From Chytriomyces cf. hyalinus JEL632 (lineage: Eukaryota > Chytridiomycota > Chytridiomycetes > Chytridiales > Chytriomycetaceae): DNA of 64,000 nt. The notes beneath the pieces were generated by a model. That model was not told the DNA's origin. It made no database searches and was given only the letters and a program-made list of their open reading frames with translations. The DNA lies in NCBI GenBank assembly GCA_025435555.1, contig JAIWWG010000066.1, positions 124,001 to 188,000 on the forward strand, given 5' to 3'. Both the position numbers and the translations under genes were made by a program. Below, in pieces: positions 23,744 to 35,234 of this stretch. Every line of letters starts with the position of its first letter. The stretch's first letter is position 1.

Positions 23744-24659
23744 TTCAAATAGCAGAGCAAGTTTGGGACAACTATTTATGAGCAACTAAATTATTAACAG
23801 GAACTAAAATAACAGTGGTCAAGCAGTCAAAGGTAACATAGTCCGATAATGTCCGAATGAGAAGATTGTGTCCGAAAATAGAAACACACGTCCCAGATGG
23901 AAGAAGCATGCGCCGTGCTTGGTTTGTTTGTTCGGTGTTCATAAATTGCGTTACACCAAATCAATTGACTTGACCACAGCGGCTCTCGACCAGAGTGCTG
24001 GATCGAGCTTGCTGCTGCTACCGACCCCTGTATATCCCGTGCACATCGACAATGGCATCCTGTCTGAATGCGACTGACTGCAAGTCTTGAATACCGCCAA
24101 GTTCAGAGATCGCATTCGGCATTTTGTCATTGCTCAGAGATTTGATATCAAACAGCTACAGGAAGTTTCTGGCACATGCAGGAGGTATCTTCCACCAGCT
24201 TGTCAGCTTATGATGCGCAGATTCGGACAACGATATCTTGTTTCACCGGAAATGAAGCACAGACAAGTTCGGATATAAATAAGAAACACTTTGTCACGCG
24301 CCATACAAGAGTCTTCACATCTGATTCGGCACGCATTCTGGGCACATGTGTAGAAGCCTTCTTGTCCCATGAAAAACAGGGTTGTTTTCACACGCGTTTA
24401 CACGGGTTGGGCCTGTCGACAGGATGTGAGTCTCTCTCTCGTTCTTTGACAGGAAGCAACCCTCGAGTTCGATGCCAGATACGCGTGCTTGGAGTGTCGC
24501 TATTTGTTGAGTAAAAAAGGGGGAGCATAAAAATAAATAAATCCAATGCTTGGTTCCCTTTCTCTAAATTTTTAACATGAATTTTGGCGCATTCAAAAAA
24601 CGCTCAACGAAAAACCCACAAATTCGGAACGCGATCTTCGCTGTCTGATCGCACTACGC
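23744..24659. other. Divergent promoter region with TGTCCGA copies
   Basis: 916 bases between a homeobox gene and the CBM21 gene. GTCCGA occurs three times within 35 bases (starts 23841, 23851, 23870). Related TTCGGA sequences occur near 24224 and 24270. The A/T content climbs just before the plus-strand gene. Several short open frames lack support. One sequence at 24467-24475 fits a tRNA B-box, but no tRNA can be folded around it. Confidence 0.35.
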
Positions 24660-27600
24660 TTGATGCTAGCTGACGTTGCACGCATGGAGGCGATACAGGG
24701 AGTCTCAGATGACTGCACCAACTCCTTCGAGGGCAGCAGCAGCATGTGTGGGAGCACGTCCTCGGCGCATCAGAAAAGGCAAAGCGGCTCTGCCCAGCAT
24801 CAATTGGACAACTCGATCATGCAAGGAAGCGTCTCAATGGTTGCGCTGGGTGCGCGGAGAAGCGGCATCATGAGATCAGCCGCCGTTGGACCAAGCGCCA
24901 ACTCGTCACGAACGAGCATGCTGACAAATACGGGCAACAACGCGGACCACGATCAACCGAGTGCAACCAATATCCGCTCTCCGCTCTCACATGCACGCAT
25001 CACTGCCCATGCACACAAATCCAACAACTCACTGCCATACCAGTCCGCCCTGGCAGTACCAAGTCTTTCATCCCCAAGTCTTCTTCTATCGCGCTCACCG
25101 TCTCTGCCAACGTCACTCGCAGTTGTGGCACCGTCCTCCGCACACGCCCACTCGCATGTCCAGCCAAGAACGTTGCTTTCTCAATGTGATGTGCCAAAGA
25201 CTGAAGCGGCAACTGTTGCACCCTCCAAGCACGAGTCGCCTTTTGCCGCAGTCAAAAGCGACCAAATCAGTCTGAAATTTGAAGGGAATTTAAATCGGCC
25301 GGCGCTTCTTCTTCTTCTTCGGAAAAACAAGAACAACAAATTTATGAAAAATCAAGCGCAAACGACGGGCTCGTTGACCCTTCCTTCCGACCATCAGACA
25401 CGCACGCCAGGTACATAATACTTTTGCATTGTTCAGCAGCAAGGATTGTCGGGAAAAAAAAAGAAATCCTCTTGACACTCGGTGACTCACCCTAACACCA
25501 AATTTATAATTTTCCCGGCGCAGTCCCCGATCCGGCCCTTGCCCTTCCATGTGAAAAGCATTTCACAAACTTTAACCAACCATCCGGGCACTCTTCCTCA
25601 ACCTCCTTTTACCAACACCCTGCCATCCGTCCTATTCTGAAAAAGTCAACTTCCGCCTCAAGCTTGCATTCCGAAATGACTGCCGAAACAAGCATCCTCG
25701 ATTCATTTGAAGCCACGCCTCGTTCAGCGCTGTCCTCCCTGTCGCCAGATACAACGCGCGCTCGCTTCCACACATCCAAGTCAGCCCCAAACTTGACAAA
25801 AACGCAAGACTGGCTGCCAGAATATCGCGCACCTGGTCGGCGGGACTCGGTCAAGAGCCTTTGTTTCGACAATGCAATCAAGAAGGTGTGGAAGATGTGA
25901 CTTTTTTGGTTTATCTTCCCCCCTGTTAAACAGTCCAATTTTTCAGGTGTGTGTGTTTTCTTCGGACGAATCGCCAGCTCGAATTGCGCAATCACCTCGA
26001 TACGTGATTGAGTCGTCGGACGATGAGAGCCAATCGGAGTCGGACATTGAAGAAATTACCCGACACGGATCCTTCGAATGCTTTGACAATTTGAACCACG
26101 ACCCAATTTCTTTTACACCAATTGTACGAGCTTCTTTTTTTTCTGTTGCCATCAAATCGAATGCAGACTTACTGGTTCCCTTTTGCAGACAAAGGTTTAT
26201 GAACCGTGGCTTGTCAGCAACCGCTCGCACAAGCTGCACTCATTAACCTTCCCCACTGTGACACTGGATTCTCTTTCACTCTCTCCCAGCAAATCAAACA
26301 CGATATTAAGCCCTTCTTCTATGACAATTCCTCCGTCCGGATACACTTCAAAGCAGCCTCAGCGACTGACTGTCTCAATCTTGATTCGAAACATTGCCTA
26401 CTCCAAATACGTTATTGTACGGTTTACAACCGACGGATGGAAATCATTCCAGGACCTTGAAGCTTCTTTCCAAGGCGTCGTGATACCCATCACGACCTCT
26501 GCACCAGGCGTTGACCGCTTCACAGCGATTATAGACTTGGACAAACTATCGCCACCGGTTCCCGCGAAATATGGTAGCGTCTATGAAAACGGTCACGACT
26601 ACGAGCACAATGTGCTTCAATTTGAGTTTGCAGTATGCGGTCGCGTGAATGGAAATGAGTTTTGGGACAACAACTGCGGGCGTAACCATAAACTCGTTTT
26701 ACAACGAACCATCCGTTTGATGCCGCTCATGAGCGCTGCAACCGTTGCGTTAATGACTGCTTCCAAGGGTGCATTGAAAACTGTCGAAGCCGTCATTGAA
26801 GCCGCGCAAAAGGCTGCTGTGCAAAGCGCCTATGCTGTGGCAGAGGAAGCCAAAGCCATTGATCGCGCTTTTGAACAAAGTAGCAGTTATCGGCGCAGTT
26901 CGTTGCCATCGCCACACACTTTGGGTATTGAAACGGTGGAATTTCAGCCAGTCAGGGCACAAATTAACCCGCAAGCTGCAGATGCAGTTGGCAGTCCTTT
27001 CGTAACATTGAAACCTGGAATCTTGAGTCTCACTTCATCATCATCTTTTTCGGATGATGACGACTGCGATGATCAAGACACGATTGCTGCAACGACAGTC
27101 GCGTTGGATATTCCTGCGTATTATAGTGATTGGGCTTTTGGAGCAATTCAAGCTGAAGCTACATGTGTCGAACTGGGCTGTGATTCAGATTCCGTCACAG
27201 GAATTGATCAATCATCGATTCAACGACCAGCGCAGTACCAAAGTGACACTTTACATTCGTTATTGTCGCGGGCAGGATCACCCGTCTCTTCCGAAGTCAC
27301 GGCATTCCCAAGCTCATTTTATCATCATCACCAGCAACATTTGATAAATCACGGTCAAATTGTCCTTCATCACGGCCAACAACATCACCAGCAGCAGCAG
27401 CAGCAGCAAAATTATATCCCTCCCAAAAATGACCCGAAATCTCACGTTCAAACGCGCCCTTTGAAGCTGGAAACATTACAAACCGGAACCAGTTTTAAAA
27501 GGGATTCATCGCCGATCGTTGAATCCGTTCCAGCAGAACGCGTCAGTGGATCCCCTGCAATCCAAGACGTTAACTCTTCCAAACTTTTGCGGCAAAATCG

Positions 27601-27793
27601 GTCTTCAGAATTCGCACAACCGCAATTCCCAGCACAGTATCTACCACAGCAGCAGCTACAACAGCGGAAACACAATGGGACATCTGACAGTTTGGAAGAA
27701 GTGTGGAACGACACTGCCGAGGACATGAAGCATATCATTGATCGAAAAGTAATGGAGAGTATTGAGGGATGGTCATTGTGGGAAAGGAAGTAA
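24660..27793 (+). CDS. Glycogen-targeting PP1 regulatory subunit (CBM21 domain, Gac1/PPP1R3-like)
   Basis: Such subunits bring protein phosphatase 1 to glycogen and activate glycogen synthase. The spliced protein has 964 aa from exons 24660-25410, 25524-25885, 25947-26123 and 26189-27793. The CBM21 domain lies near residues 485-602. It starts at RLTVSILIRNIAYSKYVIVR and ends with the signature FWDNNCGRNHKL. About 110 residues upstream is a likely PP1-docking segment (VKSLCFDNAIKKVCVF), which the second splice junction completes. This arrangement matches yeast Gac1 and animal PPP1R3. The N-terminus is low-complexity Ser/His, and a poly-Gln/His tract follows the CBM21. The C-terminal 250 residues have no recognised domain. 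Confidence 0.85.
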
Positions 27794-28096
27794 CCGTCTT
27801 GGATTTCAAGGACTCTTTTTTGGTTTATTTTCTGGCTTGTGACAGGGACCGCGTTTGTTTGTTTGTTTTACCGTTTTACCGTTTTCCTTTTCAAAAGCTT
27901 TTTCTTTTACCAACAAGTAAGGAGTGAGCTATGCAGGCTCTTGTGAATATATTTTAATTTACAGTTTTACGTGGATATATTGGCTCTCATACACGCTTCT
28001 GTGGAGCTCAAGCGCCACGACCAAAGTCGAAGCCCCGCATGATACAGCTTGGATGCGCGCTTGCTTAATCACCAACGGAATCTTTGACAGCCAAGG
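27794..28096. other. Convergent intergenic region
   Basis: 303 bases between convergent stop codons. It holds simple TTTG repeats (TTTGTTTGTTTG near 27856) and two copies of ACCGTTTT near 27870-27885. Nothing coding is supported. Confidence 0.4.
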
Positions 28097-28843
28097 TCAT
28101 ATATTGTATTCATACAACGCGTAGAAAACAAGACACGCCAGCATAACGACAACAACAGGAAATATTCTCGGAAACGAATGCGCATGGTCATGATCATGAT
28201 TCTCACTGCTGCGGTGTTGGTGTTGGTCCTCAAAGCAACATCCATACTTGTCTGCATACTCCCGAACATACGCCGTCTCCCGATGATGCCAAAAAGCATC
28301 CTGCTGACATTTTGGCGAACAATACCGCGCAAGCCCACATTCGCCGCATGCAACAAATGCATCTCCATTCAGACCACATGTCCAACACGTCACGGAGCGC
28401 CAGTCCGCATCCCGCTGCTGCACAAGCCCCGCTCGTTGAGCCAGTTGTGGGTCCAGACGCTGTGCGAGTGGAATCCATGCAACGATTTCAATTTCAAAGT
28501 TTTGCGTTGATTGAACGTGTGTTTTGAAACGGCGTTTGGCTGATGCGGATGTGTTGGTGCCGTGGGTTGATTCAAAGAGTTCGATGGCTGATGAAGCGGC
28601 GGGGCCGAGTCGTTCTTTGTGTTGTGTTAGGCGGGACCTCCAGGTTGTGTGGGGAGTCTTGTGGAGGGGTTTGAGACCAATTGTTGGTGTTGGTGTGGAG
28701 GTGTTTGTGGTGGGCGAGGGTTGGTGCATCGCATACGCAACGAGACATAGCAGTTCATCCAGGTGCTGACTGTTTGGGCATGCGACAGAGTGGGGAATAA
28801 GAACGGTTAGTTTGACTGGAACATTGCGTTTTCGTTTGAACAT
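28097..28843 (-). CDS. Tail-anchored MYND-like zinc-finger protein
   Basis: An intronless 248-aa ORF. Near residues 150-190 it carries a MYND-type cysteine array: CWTCG, then CGEC, then YCSPKCQQDAFW followed by two histidines. The final cysteine of the MYND consensus is replaced (HHRETA), so the second zinc site may be incomplete or use the extra His. A His/Asp-rich linker (ENHDHDHAHSF) leads to one C-terminal hydrophobic helix (PVVVVMLACLVFYAL) and a six-residue tail, a typical tail-anchor layout for ER or mitochondrial outer membrane. The biological role is unknown. The ATG lies just past the decayed end of the neighbouring pseudogene on the same strand. Confidence 0.6.
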   Translation of the reverse strand: MFKRKRNVPVKLTVLIPHSVACPNSQHLDELLCLVAYAMHQPSPTTNTSTPTPTIGLKPLHKTPHTTWRSRLTQHKERLGPAASSAIELFESTHGTNTSASAKRRFKTHVQSTQNFEIEIVAWIPLAQRLDPQLAQRAGLVQQRDADWRSVTCWTCGLNGDAFVACGECGLARYCSPKCQQDAFWHHRETAYVREYADKYGCCFEDQHQHRSSENHDHDHAHSFPRIFPVVVVMLACLVFYALYEYNI

Positions 28844-28869
28844 GTTTTTTTTTTTTTTTATGTAAGTTC

Positions 28870-30491
28870 AACCAAGGAAGTCCATTCACAACGTTGACGC
28901 ATTCCAGGACGCTGCGGTCCTGGGCACGCAGAACTCTGCGGAGAATCTTCCCACTCGCGCCCTTTTGGATTTCGTCAATAAATGCAACACCTCCACGCAG
29001 CTTCTTGTGCGGCGCCACCTTCTTGTCAATGAACTGGATCTCAGTACCGCTTGATTTCGCGAAGTTCAGCATCCCATTTGCACAACCAAAAAAAAGACAC
29101 TAACCTTCAGCACGACATAGGCTCTTGGAACTGTACCACCAGCTTCATCAGGGTCGCCCAATGACAGCGGCATCCGCAACGGCTGGATGCTCCAAAAGGT
29201 ACGCCTCCAATTCAGCAGGAGGTATTTGGAAGCCTTTGTACTTGATCAATTCCGTCAAGCGGTCAACAATGTAAAACAGATTGTTCTCATCCTCAAAGGC
29301 AATGTCACCTGCACAGAAACATATGGTGCAAATATAAAAATCACGACCCCATCGGTACATGACGGAAACAAAACACATCAAAAATATACCAGTATGGAAC
29401 CAGCCTTCTTTGTCAATTGAGTTGGCGGTGGCAGTTGGATTGTTATGTGGTAGCCACAGTTCACCCTCCTTGTTGAATACAATATCCTGCTCAGTATCTG
29501 GATTCACAAGACGCGCCTCCATGCTTGGAATCAACAGACCAATCGATTGCGGAAACTTTTTGTGCAAAGGCACACGGCATGATTGTAGCCACTGGCGATG
29601 TCTCTGTCAACCCGTACCTGGAATAAAGTCACACCAAGTCGCTTGTACACTGCAGAAACGAGTTCAGGCGCCAGGGGCGCAGCCCCGCTCATGAGACCTC
29701 TCAGTTTAGGAAACTTGAACTGGTCCACCATGGGATGCTTTGCCAGGGCGAGTGCAATCGGGGGAACGATTTGAGCATGTACTTTGCCAGCAAAGTAAGG
29801 AAAAGGGGTAAATCAAATTTTGGGAAAGGCGACGAGGGTGTAGCCGCGGTGGGAGCAGACGTGCAGCGAGATGGTGAGGCCGTAGATGTGGAAGAGCACC
29901 TTCGTTGAACAGAATGATTCTCTTGTCTGGAATCCCAACTTTGGTTGCAGCGGCTTTGGCTGTACCAAGGAATGCCGGGTGCACGAACAGGTATTTTGCA
30001 CGCGAGTCTTTGAGTTGGTACACCAGCTCGTTCACGTTGTTGGTCGGGTTTGCTGGCGAGATGTATCCCCCAGCTTTAATGACTGCATGGATGACTACAG
30101 GGAATTTGTGGAGCGGCTTATTAAGTATCAAGGTTACTATAAAAGCGCGTACAACGCATCAATGTCACTTCATGCCGCCCTAAACATGATCACTACTCAA
30201 CTGGATATGATTGGGTGCAAAGACCCCATTTCTGCAGTTCCAGTTCACTGAGAAGAGCCGCCGACAAATGGTTATTGGCCTTGATCAGCTCCGCATACGT
30301 GACGGTAGTGCCAGTGACCGTGTCTATCATTGCGTACCGGTTAAGGTGTTTCTTGTACCCGCTAAAGACAATCTGGAGCATGTCCACTGCAAACAAAGTA
30401 AGCGCGCGTGTCGGGGCATTCAACTGACAACGGTAGGGTTTGAACCAGTCTCGGGTACGGCAACTTGTCCCAATGTACTCTTGAAGACCAT
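28870..30491 (-). pseudogene. 4-coumarate-CoA-ligase-like (AMP-binding) pseudogene
   Basis: Fragments in the correct order match an acyl-CoA/4-coumarate-CoA ligase. The first exon is MVFKSTLGQVAVPETG. Then come RYAMIDTVTGTTVTYAEL, VIHAVIKAGGYISPANPT, VLFHIYGLTISLH, KLRGLMSGAAPL, YGLTETSPVAT, DKEGWFHTG joined by an intron to DIAFEDE, YIVDRLTELIKYKGFQ and GKILRRVLRA. About 75 residues are missing between ILFNE (near 29900) and VLFHIYGL. The gap includes the ATP-binding TSGTTG-PKG loop. There are reading-frame shifts near 30225, 29825, 29790, 29575 and 29155. Several GT-AG introns remain, so this is not a processed copy. A sequencing-error explanation is possible for single-base shifts but not for the deletion. 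The ends are approximate. Confidence 0.8.
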
Positions 30492-31000
30492 CTTTTTGTG
30501 CAATGCGTATCGATTGGCGTGGTTTTTGGATTCTTTTTTTTTTTTCGTCACCTGAACAAGAACAGATTCTTGAAAGCGTTACTTTTACTCTAAAGTTGGT
30601 AAACATAAATATGACAGATGCTGGCAATGCTTGTTGTTTGATTGTTGAGCGTGTTTGGCAAGAGAGACAGCCAAGTGCATGTGAGGTCTTGTTTCACCGA
30701 CTGTCACGTCCCAAGGTAGGTGGGGAACTACCCTTCCTACGGCATGCTTCCACACCAGCTGCACAATTCTTTGGGTCTGCTGATACAGTCACTTGACGTG
30801 CATTGAAGTTTCCCAGCCTGAAGCAACCTTGGGATGGGGATGGGGATGAGTGTAAGTTAGAGACAACTTAGGATGTTCCACGTAGTCGCCGCCGCTGATT
30901 CGAAATGAAGCGGCGCTGTTGAACGGAGATTCGCGCCACATTCGAAGCAATTCTTCCCCCCAATTTATTTACTTGCCAATTTACACGGAACCTTCCAAAA
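30492..31000. other. Intergenic / ALG12 promoter region
   Basis: 509 bases between the pseudogene start and ALG12. It includes a T11-13 run near 30533-30545 and a GGGATGGGGATGGGGATG triplet repeat at 30830-30848. No supported gene. Confidence 0.4.
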
Positions 31001-33216
31001 ATGACACCAGAACGGAAGAAGAAAGCGCCCGCTGCAACACCACCGGCCACTCCAAAGGCACCAAAGGCACAGCCTGAATCCACTGCGACCACGCAAGAAC
31101 CACCCGTGCTCAAGTCGCTCTACTCGCCCGAAGTTCTGACTAACGACCACAAAAACATCAACTTCCATGACTTTATTGCCATCATCCCTCCCGTCTTCTA
31201 CGACGTGGCTCTGCTGCTTTTCATGGTTCATGGCATCAACACTGCGCCGTACACCAAAGTGGAGGAGAGCTTCAACACTCAGGTGAGGTTTCTTTGACTC
31301 TGGGTCACCAACTGTCTCACTCACGAGTCACGCCCCGGCACTCAACTGACAATGATAACAACAATCAGGCCATCCATGACCTGATGATGTTTAAAGCAAC
31401 AGAATTCGATTCTTACGACCACCTCGCCTTTCCCGGCGTTGTCCCTCGCACGTTCATTGGGCCACTGATAATGAAGCTTGTGACGCAGCCAATGGTCTCT
31501 ATCATGACCGCAGACGGCAAAAAAGACTTGGATCTCGACTGGCTCTTGTACATTGCCAGATACATGTTTGCCTTTATTACGGTTCGTTGATTGATGTAGC
31601 TGATGCGGATATTGTGCGTGAATGTAACCGGCTCATTCCAAAACACAGGTGCACTCGTTGCGAATCTTGCGTCAAGGAACTGCTCGCGCGTTTGGATACA
31701 CCGTTGCTTCTTTCTTCTCCCTGATTTGCTTCACGCAGTTTCATCTCGTCTTTTGGGGATCCCGGTTTATCCCAAATACTTGGGCGCTTATCTTTGTGTC
31801 TTATGCGTTCGGTGCCCTGTTTGCATCGTGGAACCCAGTTACAACCAAGGAAACTCTCGATGTGTTGCGTGAAAGGCAGCGCATCTTTGGAAGTGAGTGT
31901 TTTTGCATTTCTAAACATGCCCCATCCGTCATATTAAACGGCAAGCAAATTTAGGCCCTCCTACCTCTCTGAACGATGGGAAAGTGAGGAAGCTGAAAAT
32001 CAGCAGAAAAGCCCCCGAAGAAGTCCCCATCCCATTCAGCCTTGTGGTGACACTGGGAAGCCTCACGTTTGCGTCCATCGTATTTCGCTTGGAGTTGCTG
32101 GCGCTGTTCGTCCCTCTTCTCATCTCTGAAATCTTTATTTTCAAACACATCAAACTTGTGCCGGCCATAACCACAGTCGTTCTCTTTGCGCTCGTGTCCC
32201 TCAGTGCAACCGTGTTTATTGACACGCCCATGTGGAGAAGCGAGAGTCCACTGTGGCCCGAATTGCAAGTCTTCCTGTTCAACATTGTTCAAGGCCGCAG
32301 CTCCGAATACGGAACATCGCCCCCAACATACTACCTCACACATCTATTGCCCAAGATTGCCCCTCTCGCGTTTCCCTTGGCGCTGCGTGCCTACATTGCC
32401 GACCCACGTGTGCAGCGGTTCATGAACCCAGCTATTGTGTTCATTGCAGTGCTCAGCCTCGTAGGTCACAAGGAATGGCGCTTCCTGTTTCCAATCCTTC
32501 CCCTCGTGAACGTGGCCGCCGCGATTTCCCTTACTCGCGTGCACCGTCTTGGATGGATGACGAAACGATCGCAACCAGCCAACACCACCGGATCCCCGCG
32601 ATTCTACCATAAACCACTGGCGCTCTTGATCCCACTCGCGCTTGCCGCAAGCTTTATCGTTGCGAATGCCAGTTTGGAGGTTAGCAGCTTGAACTACCCT
32701 GGTGGCGTGGCATTGAGAGCTGTGCATGATTACGTTAAAATGTCGGATGTAGAAGACGGGTGGCCTGTTGTTCACATGGACGTGTACACCTGCCAAAATG
32801 GCGCCAGTCGCTTTTTGGAGATGGGACGCAAGGACGGATGGACGTACAGGAAGGATGAAGGCCTTACGCAGGATGATGAATTCATCAAGGCCGGATTCTC
32901 GCATTTGTTGACAACGACCCCAGAGTTGCACGTTGGCGCAGGGTGGAATGAACTTGGAGTCGATGGAAAGCCGGTCGGTCCCGCAAAGGGAAGTCGTTGG
33001 GAAATGGTCCCAGGATACATCCATGCGTTGAAGGATGTTAAAGTCGACTTTGGCCCGGGAGGTGCCGCAGCTTGGATCCAAGAGACTGTTGACAAAGTGA
33101 TGAAGGACGGGATCGAATGGAGGCCAAAGAGGCACGTGTACGGAGTCAAGCTACCCATTGACGTTCGCAAGGAGCCCAAGATCTACTTGCTCAAGAAGAA
33201 GGGCTGGAGATCTTAA
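31001..33216 (+). CDS. ALG12: ALG12, ER alpha-1,6-mannosyltransferase
   Basis: ALG12 adds the eighth mannose (alpha-1,6) to Man7GlcNAc2-PP-dolichol in the ER lumen during N-glycan precursor assembly. The spliced protein has 666 aa from exons 31001-31282, 31369-31581, 31649-31892 and 31955-33216. GT22-family landmarks are clear: YTKVEESFNTQ followed across the splice by AIHD, then YDHLAFPGVVPRTF, FHLVFWGSRFIPN, WGTSPPTYYL-like EYGTSPPTYYL, and LVGHKEWRFLFPI. The C-terminal part matches ALG12 and not ALG9 or GPI10, with LNYPGGVAL and a lumenal HMDVYTCQNGASRFLEM segment. About 55 Lys/Pro/Ala-rich residues precede the first membrane helix. Roughly a dozen transmembrane helices are present. Convergent with RMD5. 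Confidence 0.9.
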
Positions 33217-33598
33217 TGTGGAGATGTTTAAGGCGTTCCCGCGTTTTTCTCTCCTATTGATATTCCATTTCTCTGTCTCTGCCTTGTTTTTATTCTTCTT
33301 TTTCTAACTTAACAGGTGACAGAGAGGACCTCGATTAAACGTTGTTTCGTGTAGCTATTTTTGTTGCCGTAACACTCATTCGGTATATAGCAGCTTACTG
33401 ACACGGTCAGCGCGGCAAGCACCGCAGGAATAGGAGCCATAACAGATTCAGAGCAAACAAACATGTTTATCTTGATCAACGCGAGAAAAGGACAAATGAA
33501 AACGCGATGAAGGAGAGAAAAAAAAACAACCAAAAAAAAACACAAACACATACAATCAAAACAGAGAACAACTTGTAATCCAGGTAATTAAGAGCCAG
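33217..33598. other. Convergent 3' region of ALG12 and RMD5
   Basis: 382 bases, A/T-rich, with T- and A-runs near 33290-33305 and 33520-33545. It presumably contains both 3' UTRs. No coding feature is supported. Confidence 0.45.
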
Positions 33599-35177
33599 CT
33601 AAAAGTGAACCATGATGGCCTGTTCGCCTTTCCCTTCTGATGGGCAGTATGGGCACTTGAACTTTGACGACATGCTTCCCTTTCCTAACCGCAACAGACT
33701 CTCTTTGCAAACAACATGTCCACAGACCATCATCTGTTAAGAGGGAAAAGACACAAGAGTGAGCAACCAATATGACTTCCAAGATGAATCCAGCGTACCA
33801 TAGGTGGGTTTTCTTTCGTCCCCAATTCTTTTGAAACCGGGCAAGCAAAAACAGAGTGAAACCGTTGGCGATCGAGCAACGGAATCTCGACAGGCAGCTC
33901 CCCTTGACTACTCCATTCCAAACCACTCTGCTCCTTCATAATGCTTGACATTTTGATGATTGTTGGGAGGGCATTCACGCCCACACTGACGCAAGTGTGA
34001 AGCGGGCTTTCAGCAGGTAGATGCAGCAACAGGCAGAATTCGCGGGTAAATGCATGCGAGAGGTCACTCCAGGCTGTGATACTTGTGAGATCTTTGTAGG
34101 GGCTGTCCTTGATCTTTGTTGAAAATACGCTCGAGCACATCAGACGCGAAATTTCTGAACGCGCATCAATAAAGCAAGGTTTCAGATATGAAACGTCAGA
34201 GATATCAGAAAAAACACATTGAGGTAGTCACCTTTCATGTGCCGCTCCTTGAAAGGCTCAAAATGCACCTGGGCAAACTTGATGGCCGCTGCGCGATCTC
34301 CTTGACAAACGCCTTCGACGCCGAATAGTAATTTAAGAAACTGAAGTCGAATCACGGCAAATTCGAGAGTGGAAGCGGAAGCTGTAAGAGCAGCGGCATT
34401 TGTGCGAACCTGAAATTAGGCAGCGTAAGAAATCGTTGCCCAAAAAACTCTCACAACACAAACCCAAGCAATTGCAGGGTCCAAATTGAAAGCCTTAATC
34501 GCAGCCTGTATCGTGAACATGTCCTGAAACTGAGTTGAAAGCGCAGTGTCTGATTGATCCAGCTGGGACTCGCGGGCAAACAAATGCGCCAATTCAAAGC
34601 GACCCTGCAATGCAAACTTGGTGAGATAAAAAGGAAAAATGCTTGCAAATAGAAAGCACCTCGCGTATCAGATGGGCAATGACCGCGTACTTGAGCACCA
34701 CAAGCTTGTCGTCGGATTGCAGAGCACGCTGAAAAATACAAGCAATAATTTAGAAATAAAAGACATAAAAAAAGCAACGGGGAGGACTTAATTACCGGAT
34801 CCCAGCATTCGTCCAGCGCATTTGCGCCACTCTTGAATCGCTTGTCCTTGTCGACGCTCTTTCCAAACTTGCTGACCCCCACATGCAAGTCCTTGTGGCT
34901 GTCCAGTGCGGCAGACTACGATGATAACGTTTAATTCGACCAGGTTTGAATGCATACGCCAGGTTAATAAAACGATGGACACCTGTCCGCGCCGCAGAAT
35001 AGTTGCGAGTGGCTTGACTGCCGCGCGGGCATCAGCAGGCTTATCGCACATGGTCACAGCGTCACGCGCCTGCGCCAGGTGAGCCATGATGGCATCGATT
35101 TCGGCGATGCTTGTGTTCAGGCTGCGTGTCTGTTTGGCTGGCAGCTGCGACTTGTCAAACTCATTCAGCAGTTCCAT
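33599..35177 (-). CDS. RMD5: RMD5/GID2-type RING subunit of the CTLH/GID E3 ligase
   Basis: Rmd5 (Gid2, RMND5) is the catalytic RING partner in the GID/CTLH ubiquitin ligase, which in yeast degrades gluconeogenic enzymes. Seven exons (35177-34983, 34915-34796, 34728-34660, 34604-34464, 34409-34232, 34154-33799, 33733-33599) give 397 aa, close to the 391 of human RMND5A. The LisH-like helix (KYAVIAHLIREGRFELAHLF) and CTLH/CRA region (MFTIQAAIKAFNLDPAIAW) are followed by the family-specific RING. The RING begins FACPVSKE, continues NPPM across the last splice into VCGHVVCKESLLRL, and closes with KFKCPYCP. Three of the six introns and several exons are under 70 bases. Confidence 0.92.
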
Positions 35178-35234
35178 TTTTTACTGTAAATATTTAAAAT
35201 ATTTTGCCTTCATAAATAATATTTTTATTGATGT

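Noticed and set aside
24467-24475. tRNA B-box-like sequence GTTCGATGC
   Set aside because: No A-box at the right distance and no cloverleaf can be paired around it.
24176-24514. 112-aa plus-strand open frame
   Set aside because: No domain, no composition bias and no splice continuation. It lies in the promoter region of the CBM21 gene.
28847-28860. A-run after the 4CL-like pseudogene as a sign of retroposition
   Set aside because: The pseudogene keeps GT-AG introns, so it did not come from a spliced mRNA. The A-run is ordinary for this window.
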